A stretch of 11,987 bases of DNA from an uncultured Verrucomicrobiales bacterium (GCA_937893785.1 CALCSP010000105.1:1-11987); one strand, 5' to 3'; counted from the first letter of the stretch, positions 1 to 7,122 are shown. The notes: generated by a model from the letters alone, not told the origin. A program made the numbers and translations.

Positions 1-361
1 CAAGAAGGATCACGCCCATGACAGAAAATCCTGTCAGCAGAAACCGGAAGCTGTGACGAATCCCAATCCCACTTCCAAGGACAAGCCCAAGAAAACCGTT
101 CAGCAATCCATTGACTAATAATGTCAGGAAAATAATAGCAGGCAGTTTTAGTGCCACATAACAGGTCATCTCCCATCCCTGCCTGCATCCAATGACTGCG
201 CCATAGACAGCACATCCAATCGTGATGAAAATCAGGGATAATAGAAATGAATCACTGCGCGTCTTAGTGACCCAAAGCACTAACAACTGCTTGTCCCCAC
301 GACACAATGATCCGGCGTTATGGAAAAGTGAGTGAAAATATGACATTCCCTTGCTGGACAT
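1..361 (-). CDS. Partial multi-span membrane protein, 3' end outside window
   Basis: The reading frame stays open from an ATG at 361 to the left edge, giving 120 codons; the C-terminal part is outside the window. After a polar N-terminus there are hydrophobic segments at about residues 39-58, 67-97 (probably two passes split by a short turn near 85-90) and 105 to the edge. This makes it an integral inner-membrane protein with at least three or four spans. The stretch around residues 60-75 (CRQGWEMTCYVALKLP) resembles, from memory, an uncharacterised membrane family of PVC bacteria, but no function can be given. The start lies only 15 bp after the ispH stop on the same strand, so it is probably co-transcribed with ispH. 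The ATG at 361 has an AAAAGAAG stretch just upstream. A second ATG at 346 directly abuts AAGGGA, which is too close for a normal ribosome site, so 361 is preferred. The gene is clearly coding; its role is unknown. Confidence 0.72.
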   Translation of the reverse strand, partial: MSSKGMSYFHSLFHNAGSLCRGDKQLLVLWVTKTRSDSFLLSLIFITIGCAVYGAVIGCRQGWEMTCYVALKLPAIIFLTLLVNGLLNGFLGLVLGSGIGIRHSFRFLLTGFSVMGVILL

Positions 362-376
362 GTGCTTCTTTTCAAG

Positions 377-1246
377 TCAATGGCAGAAGCTCCTAACCTT
401 GCTCTCAACGGAGTTGATCAATTCATCCGGAGTGGATGTTCCCGCAGTAATACCCACGATATCGCCATCCTTTATCCAATCTGTTTTCACATCCCCAGGT
501 CCTTGGACATGATGCACCCGGCGACAGAATTGTCGGCAGGTGCTTGCGAGTTCACCCGTGTTATTACTGTTCTGTCCACCAATCACCAGAACGACGTCTG
601 CATTGAGAGCCAGTTCCTCAGCAGCCTCCTGCCGCTGCTTGGTCGGCCGGCAAACGGTATCGACGAACTTTACCTCTGAATGCTGAAACTTTTGCTTCAG
701 ATATTCAACCAGTTCCAGAACTCTATTAATGGGCTGGGTAGTTTGGGCGATAATTCCAAGGCGACAATGAAATGCAAGACGGTCAATATCCTCGACACTC
801 AGGATAACATCATATTCTTCCAGATCCTCCGTGAGACCACGAACCTCCACGTGCCCATGCCGACCTATAATGACCGGATGATATCCTGCACAAACAAGTT
901 GCCTGACCTTGTTGTGGGCAAAATGAACCAGAGGACAGGTCGCGTCCTCCAGTTGCAGTGTCGCTCCGTGCACTTTTTTCCTCGTACGTTCTGAAGCTCC
1001 ATGTGCGGTAATCATCACGGTTTTTGTATCGACCTCATGCGGATTATCCTCAAAATGCACTCCCCGCTGTTTGAGATCGGTCAGGACACTAGTATTGTGC
1101 ACCAGTTCCCCTAGCACCGTAAGTGGCTTCTGCTTGACCACGCGCTTGGCCAGCGCAATCGCATCACGCACGCCAAAGCACATGCCCATATGATCAGCGC
1201 GTATAATCGTAATATTAACTTTGTGTGGCAAAGTGTTATTTTTCAT
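377..1246 (-). CDS. ispH: 4-hydroxy-3-methylbut-2-enyl diphosphate reductase (IspH/LytB)
   Basis: IspH is the last enzyme of the MEP isoprenoid pathway. It is a cytosolic iron-sulfur protein that reduces HMBPP to IPP and DMAPP. The 289-residue product has the three cluster cysteines of the family: C23 in MGMCFGVRDA, C104 in DATCPLVH and C199 in DTVCRPTKQRQEA. The catalytic glutamate is E134 in GHVEVRG. Substrate-binding positions are H50 (LVHN), H82 (AHG), H132, T169/T170, S227/N229 (NSNNT) and S271 (AGTSTP). Length is normal for the family. The frame is open up to an ATG at 1321, but that start would overlap the upstream gene by 50 bp. The ATG at 1246 is chosen because AAAGGA lies 4 nt before it and the conserved domain begins soon after. 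It follows the winged-helix gene by 25 bp. An operator-like inverted repeat lies inside its first codons. One small oddity: the first His of the usual GHxGH segment is replaced (GRHGH, R129). Confidence 0.96.
   Translation of the reverse strand: MKNNTLPHKVNITIIRADHMGMCFGVRDAIALAKRVVKQKPLTVLGELVHNTSVLTDLKQRGVHFEDNPHEVDTKTVMITAHGASERTRKKVHGATLQLEDATCPLVHFAHNKVRQLVCAGYHPVIIGRHGHVEVRGLTEDLEEYDVILSVEDIDRLAFHCRLGIIAQTTQPINRVLELVEYLKQKFQHSEVKFVDTVCRPTKQRQEAAEELALNADVVLVIGGQNSNNTGELASTCRQFCRRVHHVQGPGDVKTDWIKDGDIVGITAGTSTPDELINSVESKVRSFCH
1214..1238. promoter_or_regulatory. Imperfect copy of the 2215-2239 palindrome, within the ispH 5' end
   Basis: Plus-strand bases 1215-1225 (TTAACTTTGTG) are identical to bases 2-12 of the perfect palindrome at 2215-2239. 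After a different 3-bp centre, CAAAGT at 1229-1234 again matches. Overall 18 of 25 positions agree. The core ACTTTG-5 nt-CAAAGT has the same 5-bp spacing in both sites. The site covers about codons 3-11 of ispH, where it also encodes protein. That two sites share both sequence and half-site spacing near genes of one operon suggests a second binding site for the operon's winged-helix regulator. This is inference. Confidence 0.45.
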
Positions 1247-1250
1247 GGGT

Positions 1251-1256
1251 TCCTTT
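1251..1256 (-). promoter_or_regulatory. Ribosome binding site that fixes the ispH start
   Basis: Read on the minus strand, AAAGGA lies 4 nt before the ATG at 1246. No comparable site precedes the in-frame ATG at 1321, so this motif decides in favour of the 289-residue IspH rather than a 314-residue form. Confidence 0.7.
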
Positions 1257-1271
1257 CTGTTTTCTTTCCGT

Positions 1272-1583
1272 TTATTTTGATCCGCGTGCCTGCTCGATGA
1301 TCTCTTCAAGGAGATCGACATATCCCCCGAAGGCTTCTCGCCCTTCGACGGTAAGGGTACAAGTAGTTAAAGGACGGTTTTCACTGAAACGCTTGGAAAC
1401 GGAAACGTAACCGGCTTTCTGCAGGGTACGAATATGGGTGGTAAGGTTTCCATCGGTCATTCCAAGGGTGTCCCTTAACTCGGTAAATGAGAGTTCTGTG
1501 CTTGACGCCAGTGTCGACATGATGGCCATGCGACTTTTCTCATGGATCAGCTTGTCCAGTTGCTGGAAGGAATCAGGATTCAC
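1272..1583 (-). CDS. Small winged-helix transcriptional regulator
   Basis: This 103-residue protein is a single winged helix-turn-helix domain of the kind annotated as HTH_27/HTH_34 (MarR/ArsR-like). Helices at about residues 14-28 and 32-41 lead to a recognition helix at about 44-57, around GMTDGNLTTHIRTLQKAGYV. A wing follows at about 60-76 (SKRFSENRPLTTCTLT), and a C-terminal helix at about 78-100 is the likely dimer interface. The TDGNLxxHxxxLxxAGYV signature is highly typical of this group. No cysteine or histidine cluster suggests metal sensing, and there is no separate ligand domain. The start codon overlaps the stop of the upstream membrane-protein gene by 4 bp (ATGA), which indicates translational coupling. 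In other bacteria such regulators commonly sit beside a membrane protein and repress their own operon. The palindrome before the upstream gene is the natural operator candidate. The effector is unknown. Confidence 0.88.
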   Translation of the reverse strand: MNPDSFQQLDKLIHEKSRMAIMSTLASSTELSFTELRDTLGMTDGNLTTHIRTLQKAGYVSVSKRFSENRPLTTCTLTVEGREAFGGYVDLLEEIIEQARGSK

Positions 1584-2212
1584 TCCATCTCCTTGGGTTC
1601 TGATGTCATCCTTAGGTAGAGGCCGTAAGCAAGGTGGTTAAGCCCAAAAGCCCAACCCATTAAAAAGTGGACCCGAGATTCATTGAACCAGGACATTAGC
1701 TCGAATTCATTCAAGAATAGACAAGCAATACCAAGTAAGAGATAAATCCATCCCAACAATTTCAGTCCACGGCGCATGAAAAAACCAGCTGCGTGCAACG
1801 CCCCGCCATAAAGGATCATCCACAAAGCAGTCAGGCGGATGCTGTCTAAATGGGTGCCAGAGACATCGCGCAACTCCAAGAGGCCCATTAAAAATCCTGC
1901 CAGTAAAAGTGGCAGCATGGCCTGTGCCACCCGTCTGGTGGGTGGCGACCAGAACTGCTCACCGGCACTCGTGGCCTGTCCCCGCATGACCATTAAACCC
2001 ACGATCGTCGTCACAAATGCAATGCTGATCCAGTAACCGGCAAAGCTGCTCCCTCCTACTCCAATTCCCGTAAACTCGGCGGCACCGGCCCCCATAATAC
2101 CAAGGATTCCGGTTATGATGGAAACTGGAGCCAGTGCCCGCCTATAAATGCTGGCACGTTCCATCAAGGCACGGATGGTGTTCAGGTTTTCTTCAGCCCA
2201 ATTGGCACTCAT
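1580..2212 (-). CDS. Six-span membrane protein paired with the winged-helix regulator
   Basis: The 210-residue protein has six predicted membrane segments at about residues 27-46, 58-76, 97-114, 127-146, 150-168 and 182-200, with a short cytoplasmic-type N-terminus. The N-terminal pattern (IRALMERASIYRRAL, then a glycine-rich first helix) resembles, from memory, uncharacterised membrane proteins of Bacteroidetes and Verrucomicrobia that start with an 'I..MMERSS.F..LSG' segment and are encoded next to a small winged-helix regulator. It is the first gene of the block and overlaps the regulator by 4 bp. An in-frame TAA lies just upstream, so 2212 is the furthest possible start. No ordinary ribosome site is present: the palindrome at 2215-2239 occupies that position, so translation may be leaderless or occluded. 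Function is unknown; a sensor or partner of the regulator is conceivable but unproven. Confidence 0.82.
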   Translation of the reverse strand: MSANWAEENLNTIRALMERASIYRRALAPVSIITGILGIMGAGAAEFTGIGVGGSSFAGYWISIAFVTTIVGLMVMRGQATSAGEQFWSPPTRRVAQAMLPLLLAGFLMGLLELRDVSGTHLDSIRLTALWMILYGGALHAAGFFMRRGLKLLGWIYLLLGIACLFLNEFELMSWFNESRVHFLMGWAFGLNHLAYGLYLRMTSEPKEME

Positions 2213-2214
2213 TC

Positions 2215-2239
2215 TTTAACTTTGTGACACAAAGTTAAA
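2215..2239. promoter_or_regulatory. Perfect 25-bp palindrome, candidate operator of the regulator operon
   Basis: The left arm TTTAACTTTGTG at 2215-2226 and its exact reverse complement at 2228-2239 surround a single central A at 2227. The palindrome lies 2 bp upstream of the start codon at 2212, over the place where a ribosome site or promoter element would be. A bound dimer of the operon's winged-helix protein here would block expression, the usual autoregulation design of such regulators. As RNA it could instead fold into an 11-bp stem with a 3-nt loop. The palindrome is seen directly; the bound protein is inferred. Confidence 0.72.
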
Positions 2240-2372
2240 TTTGCAAGTATTAATTCCGAGTAAACCCTCACCGGCAGATAGCACAATAAGGGTCCGCACA
2301 TCAGCAGCGAATCAAAAGAAAACATTCATCAGCAAGCATGCGCTTGCCTAGATGCTCAGACGCGCTGATAAT

Positions 2373-2377
2373 GGAGG
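2373..2377 (+). promoter_or_regulatory. Ribosome binding site supporting a GTG start
   Basis: GGAGG lies 4 nt before GTG at 2382. The in-frame ATG at 2352 has no such site. This favours the shorter, GTG-initiated form of the hypothetical protein that follows. Confidence 0.6.
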
Positions 2378-2381
2378 CCTT

Positions 2382-2708
2382 GTGACCGACGAAGAACAAT
2401 ACATCCTTGAAGTCAATGACACCGAAATTCGCTGCCATCGCCCTGATGGCACCATGGACTCCATTTCCTGGAAAAACCTGCTGCGCGTTGAAGTTGTCGT
2501 GACCGAGGACAATCCGTTGCCGCTCACATGCTTTACCCTTCACGGCCCAAGTGCCACAGTGGTCATTCCCGAAGGAGCTACCAATGCAGAGGAACTCAGT
2601 GAACGGCTCTTTGAATTGCCAGGATTTGATGCTGACGTATTCGTTGACTCCATGTCAGCTCAAACCTCAGACACCTTTACCTGCTGGCAACGGGAAGGCA
2701 GCCTGTAG
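2382..2708 (+). CDS. Small conserved hypothetical protein
   Basis: From the GTG at 2382 the product is 108 residues, soluble and acidic, with no signal peptide or membrane segment. It opens with a strand-rich half: YILEVNDTEIRCHRPDG, then SISWKNLLRVEVVVTEDNPLPLTCFTLHG. Next come VVIPEGATNAEELSERL and a helical LPGFDADVFVDSM, ending in TFTCWQREG. The order 'W.dL..v.v.T.d.P....f..L', 'viP.ga...eel..rl..lpGfd' and 'f.cW.r' matches, from memory, a family of proteobacterial and PVC hypothetical proteins without known function. It stands alone on the plus strand, divergent from the regulator operon (about 170 bp between starts) and convergent with the sulfatase gene (28 bp between stops). An ATG at 2352 would add ten residues but lacks a ribosome site. 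I recognise no function. Confidence 0.75.
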   Translation: MTDEEQYILEVNDTEIRCHRPDGTMDSISWKNLLRVEVVVTEDNPLPLTCFTLHGPSATVVIPEGATNAEELSERLFELPGFDADVFVDSMSAQTSDTFTCWQREGSL

Positions 2709-2736
2709 CAAGACCGGCGTCAGCTTTCTCTCAACG

Positions 2737-4107
2737 TTAAAGCTTTCCGGCGGGGCGCTGCGATTTGATTAGGGACTGATGAAAAGCCTCCATTTGCTGT
2801 AGCATCTCAGTTACCAATTTCGGGTTTTCAGCCTTCAGATTCTTGGTTTCTGAAAGATCATTTTCCAGATCATACAGTTCGACCGTAGCGTTCTTTTTTC
2901 CGGTGCGACGAAGCTTCCACTTTCCACTGCGAGCAGACTCAAGACTCCGGCCACGATAGTAGTAATACATCCGATGCGGACTCTTCGCCCCATTTTGACC
3001 GGCAATAAGAGGCCAAATATCATAGCCATCAATAACGCGGTCTTCCGGCACTTTAGCACCGGCAAGTCCGGCCAGTGTTGGTAACAGATCAATGGTGGAA
3101 GCCACTTTGTCACAATAGCTTCCCTTCACAATCTTACCGGGCCAACGCATTATGCAGGGAACACGCATGCCGCCCTCATAAGTTTGGAACTTGAAGCCGC
3201 GCAGAGGAAGGGCACTTCCCCCTCGACCATTTCCAAGTTTCCATGGCCCGTTGTCCGATGTGAAAATAACCAACGTATTGTGATCAATTCCGTATTCCTT
3301 TAAAGCCTTCATTATTTCCCCAACAGACCAGTCAATCTCCTCAATGGTATCACCATAAAGACCGCGCTTACTCTTGCCCTTGAAATGCGCGGAAGCGAAT
3401 AGTGGAATGTGCGGCATCGTATGCGGCAGATACAGGAAAAAAGGCCTTTCGATGTTACGACCAATAAATTCGACAGCCTCTTTTGTATAACGACTCGTCA
3501 GGGTCGTCTGGTCACAGGGATACTCGATGACTTTTTCATCACGCATCAAAGGCACCAGGTTCTTTCTTGGCTTCTCGCTGCGCACACGCTCGGCGGTAAA
3601 ACCCTCACGGAAAAGGATATCCTCCGCCAAGCTCATCTCAGGATCGATCGTCATGTCATTGCCGTATGGAATACCGTAATAGGAATCAAAACCTTGCCTC
3701 GTCGGCAAAAAACTGGGCTTGTGCCCAAGATGCCACTTACCGATACACGCAGTCGCATATCCTTCGGACTTGAGAATCTCTGCAATGGTAACCTCATCAG
3801 GATTTAACCCTGTTTTGTGACCTGGAAATAAGACACCCGGAATTCCCACTCGAGTAGGGTAGCAGCCGGTCATCAAGGCAGCACGGGATGGCGAGCATAC
3901 GGAATTTGCCGAGTAAAAGTCGGTAAATCGGCGACCTTCGGCAGCCATCTCGTCAAGATTGGGTGTCTTGATGAGGGGCGACCCGAAACACCCGATATCC
4001 TGATACCCTTGATCATCGGTAAAAATCAGGACAAAATTCGGTGGTTTTGCGGAGCCCAGACTGCCAAAACAAACCGCAAAAAAGAGGAAAAATAGAGATT
4101 CTCGCAT
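2737..4107 (-). CDS. Secreted sulfatase (arylsulfatase A-like, type I)
   Basis: Type I sulfatases hydrolyse sulfate esters using a formylglycine made from cysteine. This 456-residue protein carries the maturation motif CSPSR at 71-75, with C71 as the modified residue. Active-site metal and substrate residues fall in the expected order: D31-D32 (FTDDQGYQDIG), K124 and H126 (GKWHLGH), H229/H233 (PHTMPHIP), D285-N286 (SDNG) and K306 before EGGMRVP. A Sec signal peptide covers residues 1-20 with a likely cut after GSLGSA, so it is periplasmic or secreted. The C-terminal subdomain with YDLENDLSETKNL is typical. Length is normal. On the minus strand AAAGGGAG ends 2 nt before the ATG. The gene is divergent from the PSCyt gene with 95 bp between. 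The likely context is use of sulfated polysaccharide or other sulfate esters; the substrate cannot be read from the sequence. No maturase is present in the window. Confidence 0.95.
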   Translation of the reverse strand: MRESLFFLFFAVCFGSLGSAKPPNFVLIFTDDQGYQDIGCFGSPLIKTPNLDEMAAEGRRFTDFYSANSVCSPSRAALMTGCYPTRVGIPGVLFPGHKTGLNPDEVTIAEILKSEGYATACIGKWHLGHKPSFLPTRQGFDSYYGIPYGNDMTIDPEMSLAEDILFREGFTAERVRSEKPRKNLVPLMRDEKVIEYPCDQTTLTSRYTKEAVEFIGRNIERPFFLYLPHTMPHIPLFASAHFKGKSKRGLYGDTIEEIDWSVGEIMKALKEYGIDHNTLVIFTSDNGPWKLGNGRGGSALPLRGFKFQTYEGGMRVPCIMRWPGKIVKGSYCDKVASTIDLLPTLAGLAGAKVPEDRVIDGYDIWPLIAGQNGAKSPHRMYYYYRGRSLESARSGKWKLRRTGKKNATVELYDLENDLSETKNLKAENPKLVTEMLQQMEAFHQSLIKSQRPAGKL

Positions 4108-4151
4108 AACTCCCTTTATAATAATTAGGTATACACGACAAGCCCGAGCGA

Positions 4152-4164
4152 ATTTGATTCAAAT
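4152..4164. promoter_or_regulatory. 13-bp palindrome in the divergent sulfatase/PSCyt promoter region
   Basis: ATTTGA at 4152-4157 and TCAAAT at 4159-4164 form a perfect inverted repeat around one central T. It sits midway in the 95-bp gap (4108-4202) between the two divergent start codons, where a shared operator would be placed. The region is AT-rich, so chance is possible. No regulator gene is adjacent. Confidence 0.3.
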
Positions 4165-4202
4165 GCTTTCATCTTGGGGCAAAATAAAGTTAATTATTCA
4201 TA

Positions 4203-7121
4203 ATGAAATCCGTTTCTTTTCCATTGCTAATTGCTTTGCTCGTGAGCATTGGCGTCACCAGGGGTGATGACCAACTGCTATTCAACAGGGATATTCGCCC
4301 TCTACTCTCCGAACATTGCTTCTCATGCCACGGACCCGACGAACATGAGCGCAAGGCAAAGCTAAGATTGGATATCAAGGAGGGTGGTGCATTTGATGAG
4401 CGCAACGGAGTTACAACCATTGTTCCGGGAAACCCCGACGAAAGTGAACTTATCTTTCGTCTGACCACAGAAGATCAGGATGACATCATGCCTCCCCCTG
4501 AGACCGGGAAGAAACTCAAGCCCGCTGAAATTGCACTCATCAAAAAGTGGATTGCAAAAGGTGCCGAATTCCAGGGGCACTGGTCATTTGACAAACCGGT
4601 TAAGCCAAAGGCGAAGACTGGTGAGCACCCGATAGATCACTTCATCGACAAAAAGCTCGCTTCCCTGAACCTGAAGCCCTCAGTTCCTGCACCAGCACAT
4701 ACATTAATTCGAAGGCTGAGCCTGGACCTTACCGGCATTCTTCCCACTCCCGAAGAAGTCAGCCAGTTCCGTGCGTCCTATGAAAAGAATCCTACAACTG
4801 CGCTGAAGACAGCTGCAAAGCGACTGCTTGCCTCACCACGTTATGGAGAGCGAATGGCCGTTTTCTGGCTTGACCTGGTTCGCTATGCAGATTCTATCGG
4901 CTACCACTCTGACACCAATATGGAGGTTTATCTCTATCGGGAGTGGGTGATTAACGCCTTCAATAAAAATCAGCCGTTTGACCAGTTCACACGTGAACAA
5001 ATTGCTGGGGATCTTCTGCCGAACGCCACTGTTGAGCAGAAAATTGCCTCCGGTTACAACAGGCTTCTGCAAACCACTGAAGAAGGTGGCGCTCAGCCCA
5101 AGGAATACATCGCAATTTATGCAGCGGACAGGGTGCGGAACATCTCAGGCGCATGGATGGGTGGAACGCTGGGGTGCGCCCAGTGTCACGACCACAAATA
5201 TGATCCCTACACGGCAAAGGACTTCTACTCTATGGCAGCATTCTTCGCCGACATTAAAGAAAATGCGGTCGGCAGACGCGCCCCGGGGCTGCAGGCCGCA
5301 ACCGGCCAGCACAAGAAACGCATCAGCGAGCTCGAAACAAAGATCGCTGACTTGAAGGCAAAGACTCTGGTTTCATCGCCGGAAATAAAGGCGGCCCAAA
5401 AAGAATGGGAAACAACCGTTATCGCCTCAGGCAAGCCCGTGCTGGGCAAATGGCGGATCCTCGGGCCAATTCCCGGCGGCAACGCCAACACCGCATTCAA
5501 TACCGAATATGGGCCGGAAAAAGGCATCAACCCAAACGCCGTCATTGCCGGAAAGAAATGGCAGGAACGCGACTTCCCGGATGGAACGGTCAACGCCCTC
5601 GGCAATAACGGAAATTCATCTTGGTATCTCTATCGCACCATTAACGCGAAGGTGGCTACACAACTCCCCGTTTCTCTTGGCTCCGACGACGGCATTAGAG
5701 TCTGGCTCAACGGACATGAGCAGCTCAAGAACAATGCGGCCCGTGGTGCAGCTGCAGACCAAGAAAAGCTCACGCTGGAGCTCAGGCCCGGACACAACCA
5801 CTTCCTGATGAAAATTGTCAACCACGGCGCGGGCGCCGGATTTTATTTCAAGGCTGCTGGTAATAAGCTGCCGATCAACGTGCTCACTGCGCTGAAATTG
5901 CCTGCCAATGATCGCAATGAGGCACAGAAAAAAGAAATAGAGCAGTATTATCTGGGCATATCACCTGCCCTTGCTCAGGCCAGAACAGGAATCAAGGCCC
6001 TTGAGCAGGAAAGAGAACAGCTACAGAAAAACCTGCCCCGCTCACTGGTCACCGTCTCAATGAATCCGCGCGAAATGCGTATCCTGCCGCGTGGCAACTG
6101 GCTGGATGACTCCGGTGAGATTGTCCAACCTGCTATCCCTCAGTTCCTCGGGAAACTTGACACGGGAGATAAACGGGCCACGCGACTCGATTTGGCCAAC
6201 TGGCTGATTTCCCCGGACAACCCGATGACCGCCCGTACCTTTGTCAACCGCCTTTGGAAAATCTTCTTTGGTAACGGCCTTGCCAAAAACGTTGATGACC
6301 TAGGCTCACAGGGACAGTGGCCAAGCCACCCAGGACTCCTCGACTGGCTAGCCGTTGAATTCGTCGAAAAGGGTTGGGATATACAACACATCATTGAGCT
6401 AATCATCACCTCAAAAGCATATTCCCAGAGCTCTTTTGCCTCCTCTAAGGAACTTGACCAAGATCCCTTTAATGCCCTGCTGGCTCGCCAGTCCCGTTTC
6501 CGAGTCGATGCGGAAATGGTTCGAGACAATGCACTGGCATTTGGCTTACTGCTCAATGAAAGGCTGGGTGGGCGCAGCAATAAGCCCTATCAACCCGCCG
6601 GCTACTGGCGACACCTGAATTTCCCAACACGAAGGTATGCCCATGACACGGGTGAAAATCAGTATCGCCGAGCACTCTACACACACTGGCAGCGAAGTTT
6701 CCTTCATCCTAGCCTGCTGGCCTTCGATGCCCCGAGTCGTGAGGAATGCACAGCAGAAAGGCCACGTTCAAACACCCCCCTTCAGGCTCTTGTCCTGCTC
6801 AACGACATCACCTACGTCGAGGCAGCACGAGCCTTTGCAATACGCATCATCAATGAAGGCGGAAAAGATCAGAAGTCGCGCATTGACTGGGCCATGAATG
6901 TGGCCCTCTCCCGCAATGGATCCCCACAGGAAGTCAAGCTCCTTGCTGAACTGCAGACAGCTCAACTCAAACGCTACGCAGACGATGAAAAATCAGCAGT
7001 CGAGCTTAATACCGTTGGACTGCAAACTCCGCCAAAAGATATACCGCCGGCAGAGCTCGCAAGCTGGACAGCTATTGCCAGAACGATTCTCAACCTTCAC
7101 GAAACAATCACCCGATACTAA
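4203..7121 (+). CDS. Secreted PSCyt1-PSCyt2(DUF1549)-PSD1(DUF1553) protein
   Basis: This 972-residue protein has the multi-domain layout common in Planctomycetes and Verrucomicrobia. A Sec signal peptide spans residues 1-21. A PSCyt1 cytochrome-type domain at about 25-95 has a haem motif CFSCH at 39-43. PSCyt2/DUF1549 spans about 140-355, with GERMAVFWLDLVRYADS and a second CxxCH (CAQCHDHKYDPY) at 325-329. A middle region at about 360-650 follows. PSD1/DUF1553 occupies about 655-970, with NRLWKIFFGNGL, HPGLLDWLAVEF, RFRVDAEMVRDNALA and PRSNTPLQALVLLND. The middle region has two charged helices at about 372-390 and 594-612. Between them is a beta-sandwich-like segment containing SLGSDDGIRVWLNG near 493-505, as in carbohydrate-binding or PA14-like modules. 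The end (ARTILNLHETITRY) is the normal family terminus. It ends 1 bp before the DUF1501 gene. Two potential c-type haems suggest redox work in the periplasm, but the function is not established. No clear ribosome site precedes the ATG. Confidence 0.93.
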   Translation: MKSVSFPLLIALLVSIGVTRGDDQLLFNRDIRPLLSEHCFSCHGPDEHERKAKLRLDIKEGGAFDERNGVTTIVPGNPDESELIFRLTTEDQDDIMPPPETGKKLKPAEIALIKKWIAKGAEFQGHWSFDKPVKPKAKTGEHPIDHFIDKKLASLNLKPSVPAPAHTLIRRLSLDLTGILPTPEEVSQFRASYEKNPTTALKTAAKRLLASPRYGERMAVFWLDLVRYADSIGYHSDTNMEVYLYREWVINAFNKNQPFDQFTREQIAGDLLPNATVEQKIASGYNRLLQTTEEGGAQPKEYIAIYAADRVRNISGAWMGGTLGCAQCHDHKYDPYTAKDFYSMAAFFADIKENAVGRRAPGLQAATGQHKKRISELETKIADLKAKTLVSSPEIKAAQKEWETTVIASGKPVLGKWRILGPIPGGNANTAFNTEYGPEKGINPNAVIAGKKWQERDFPDGTVNALGNNGNSSWYLYRTINAKVATQLPVSLGSDDGIRVWLNGHEQLKNNAARGAAADQEKLTLELRPGHNHFLMKIVNHGAGAGFYFKAAGNKLPINVLTALKLPANDRNEAQKKEIEQYYLGISPALAQARTGIKALEQEREQLQKNLPRSLVTVSMNPREMRILPRGNWLDDSGEIVQPAIPQFLGKLDTGDKRATRLDLANWLISPDNPMTARTFVNRLWKIFFGNGLAKNVDDLGSQGQWPSHPGLLDWLAVEFVEKGWDIQHIIELIITSKAYSQSSFASSKELDQDPFNALLARQSRFRVDAEMVRDNALAFGLLLNERLGGRSNKPYQPAGYWRHLNFPTRRYAHDTGENQYRRALYTHWQRSFLHPSLLAFDAPSREECTAERPRSNTPLQALVLLNDITYVEAARAFAIRIINEGGKDQKSRIDWAMNVALSRNGSPQEVKLLAELQTAQLKRYADDEKSAVELNTVGLQTPPKDIPPAELASWTAIARTILNLHETITRY

Positions 7122-7122
7122 A

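Noticed and set aside
1247..1321. N-terminal extension of IspH to an ATG at 1321
   Set aside because: It would overlap the winged-helix gene by 50 bp, has a low-complexity basic sequence unlike IspH, and a good ribosome site precedes the ATG at 1246.
3104..3115. ACTTTGTCACAA resembling half of the palindrome, inside the sulfatase gene
   Set aside because: Only one half-site is intact, it lies deep in a coding region and the second half is missing.
4187..4196. AAAGTTAA half-site before the PSCyt start
   Set aside because: Only the AT-rich outer half of the operator matches and no partner half-site is present at the right spacing.
5225..5605. Minus-strand frame of 126 codons within the PSCyt gene
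   Set aside because: It is a shadow of a well-supported gene, with proline/serine-rich composition and no recognisable motif.
6898..7122. Upstream extension of the DUF1501 gene
   Set aside because: It lies wholly within the PSCyt gene in another frame, and it would bury the twin-arginine signal, which must be near the N-terminus.
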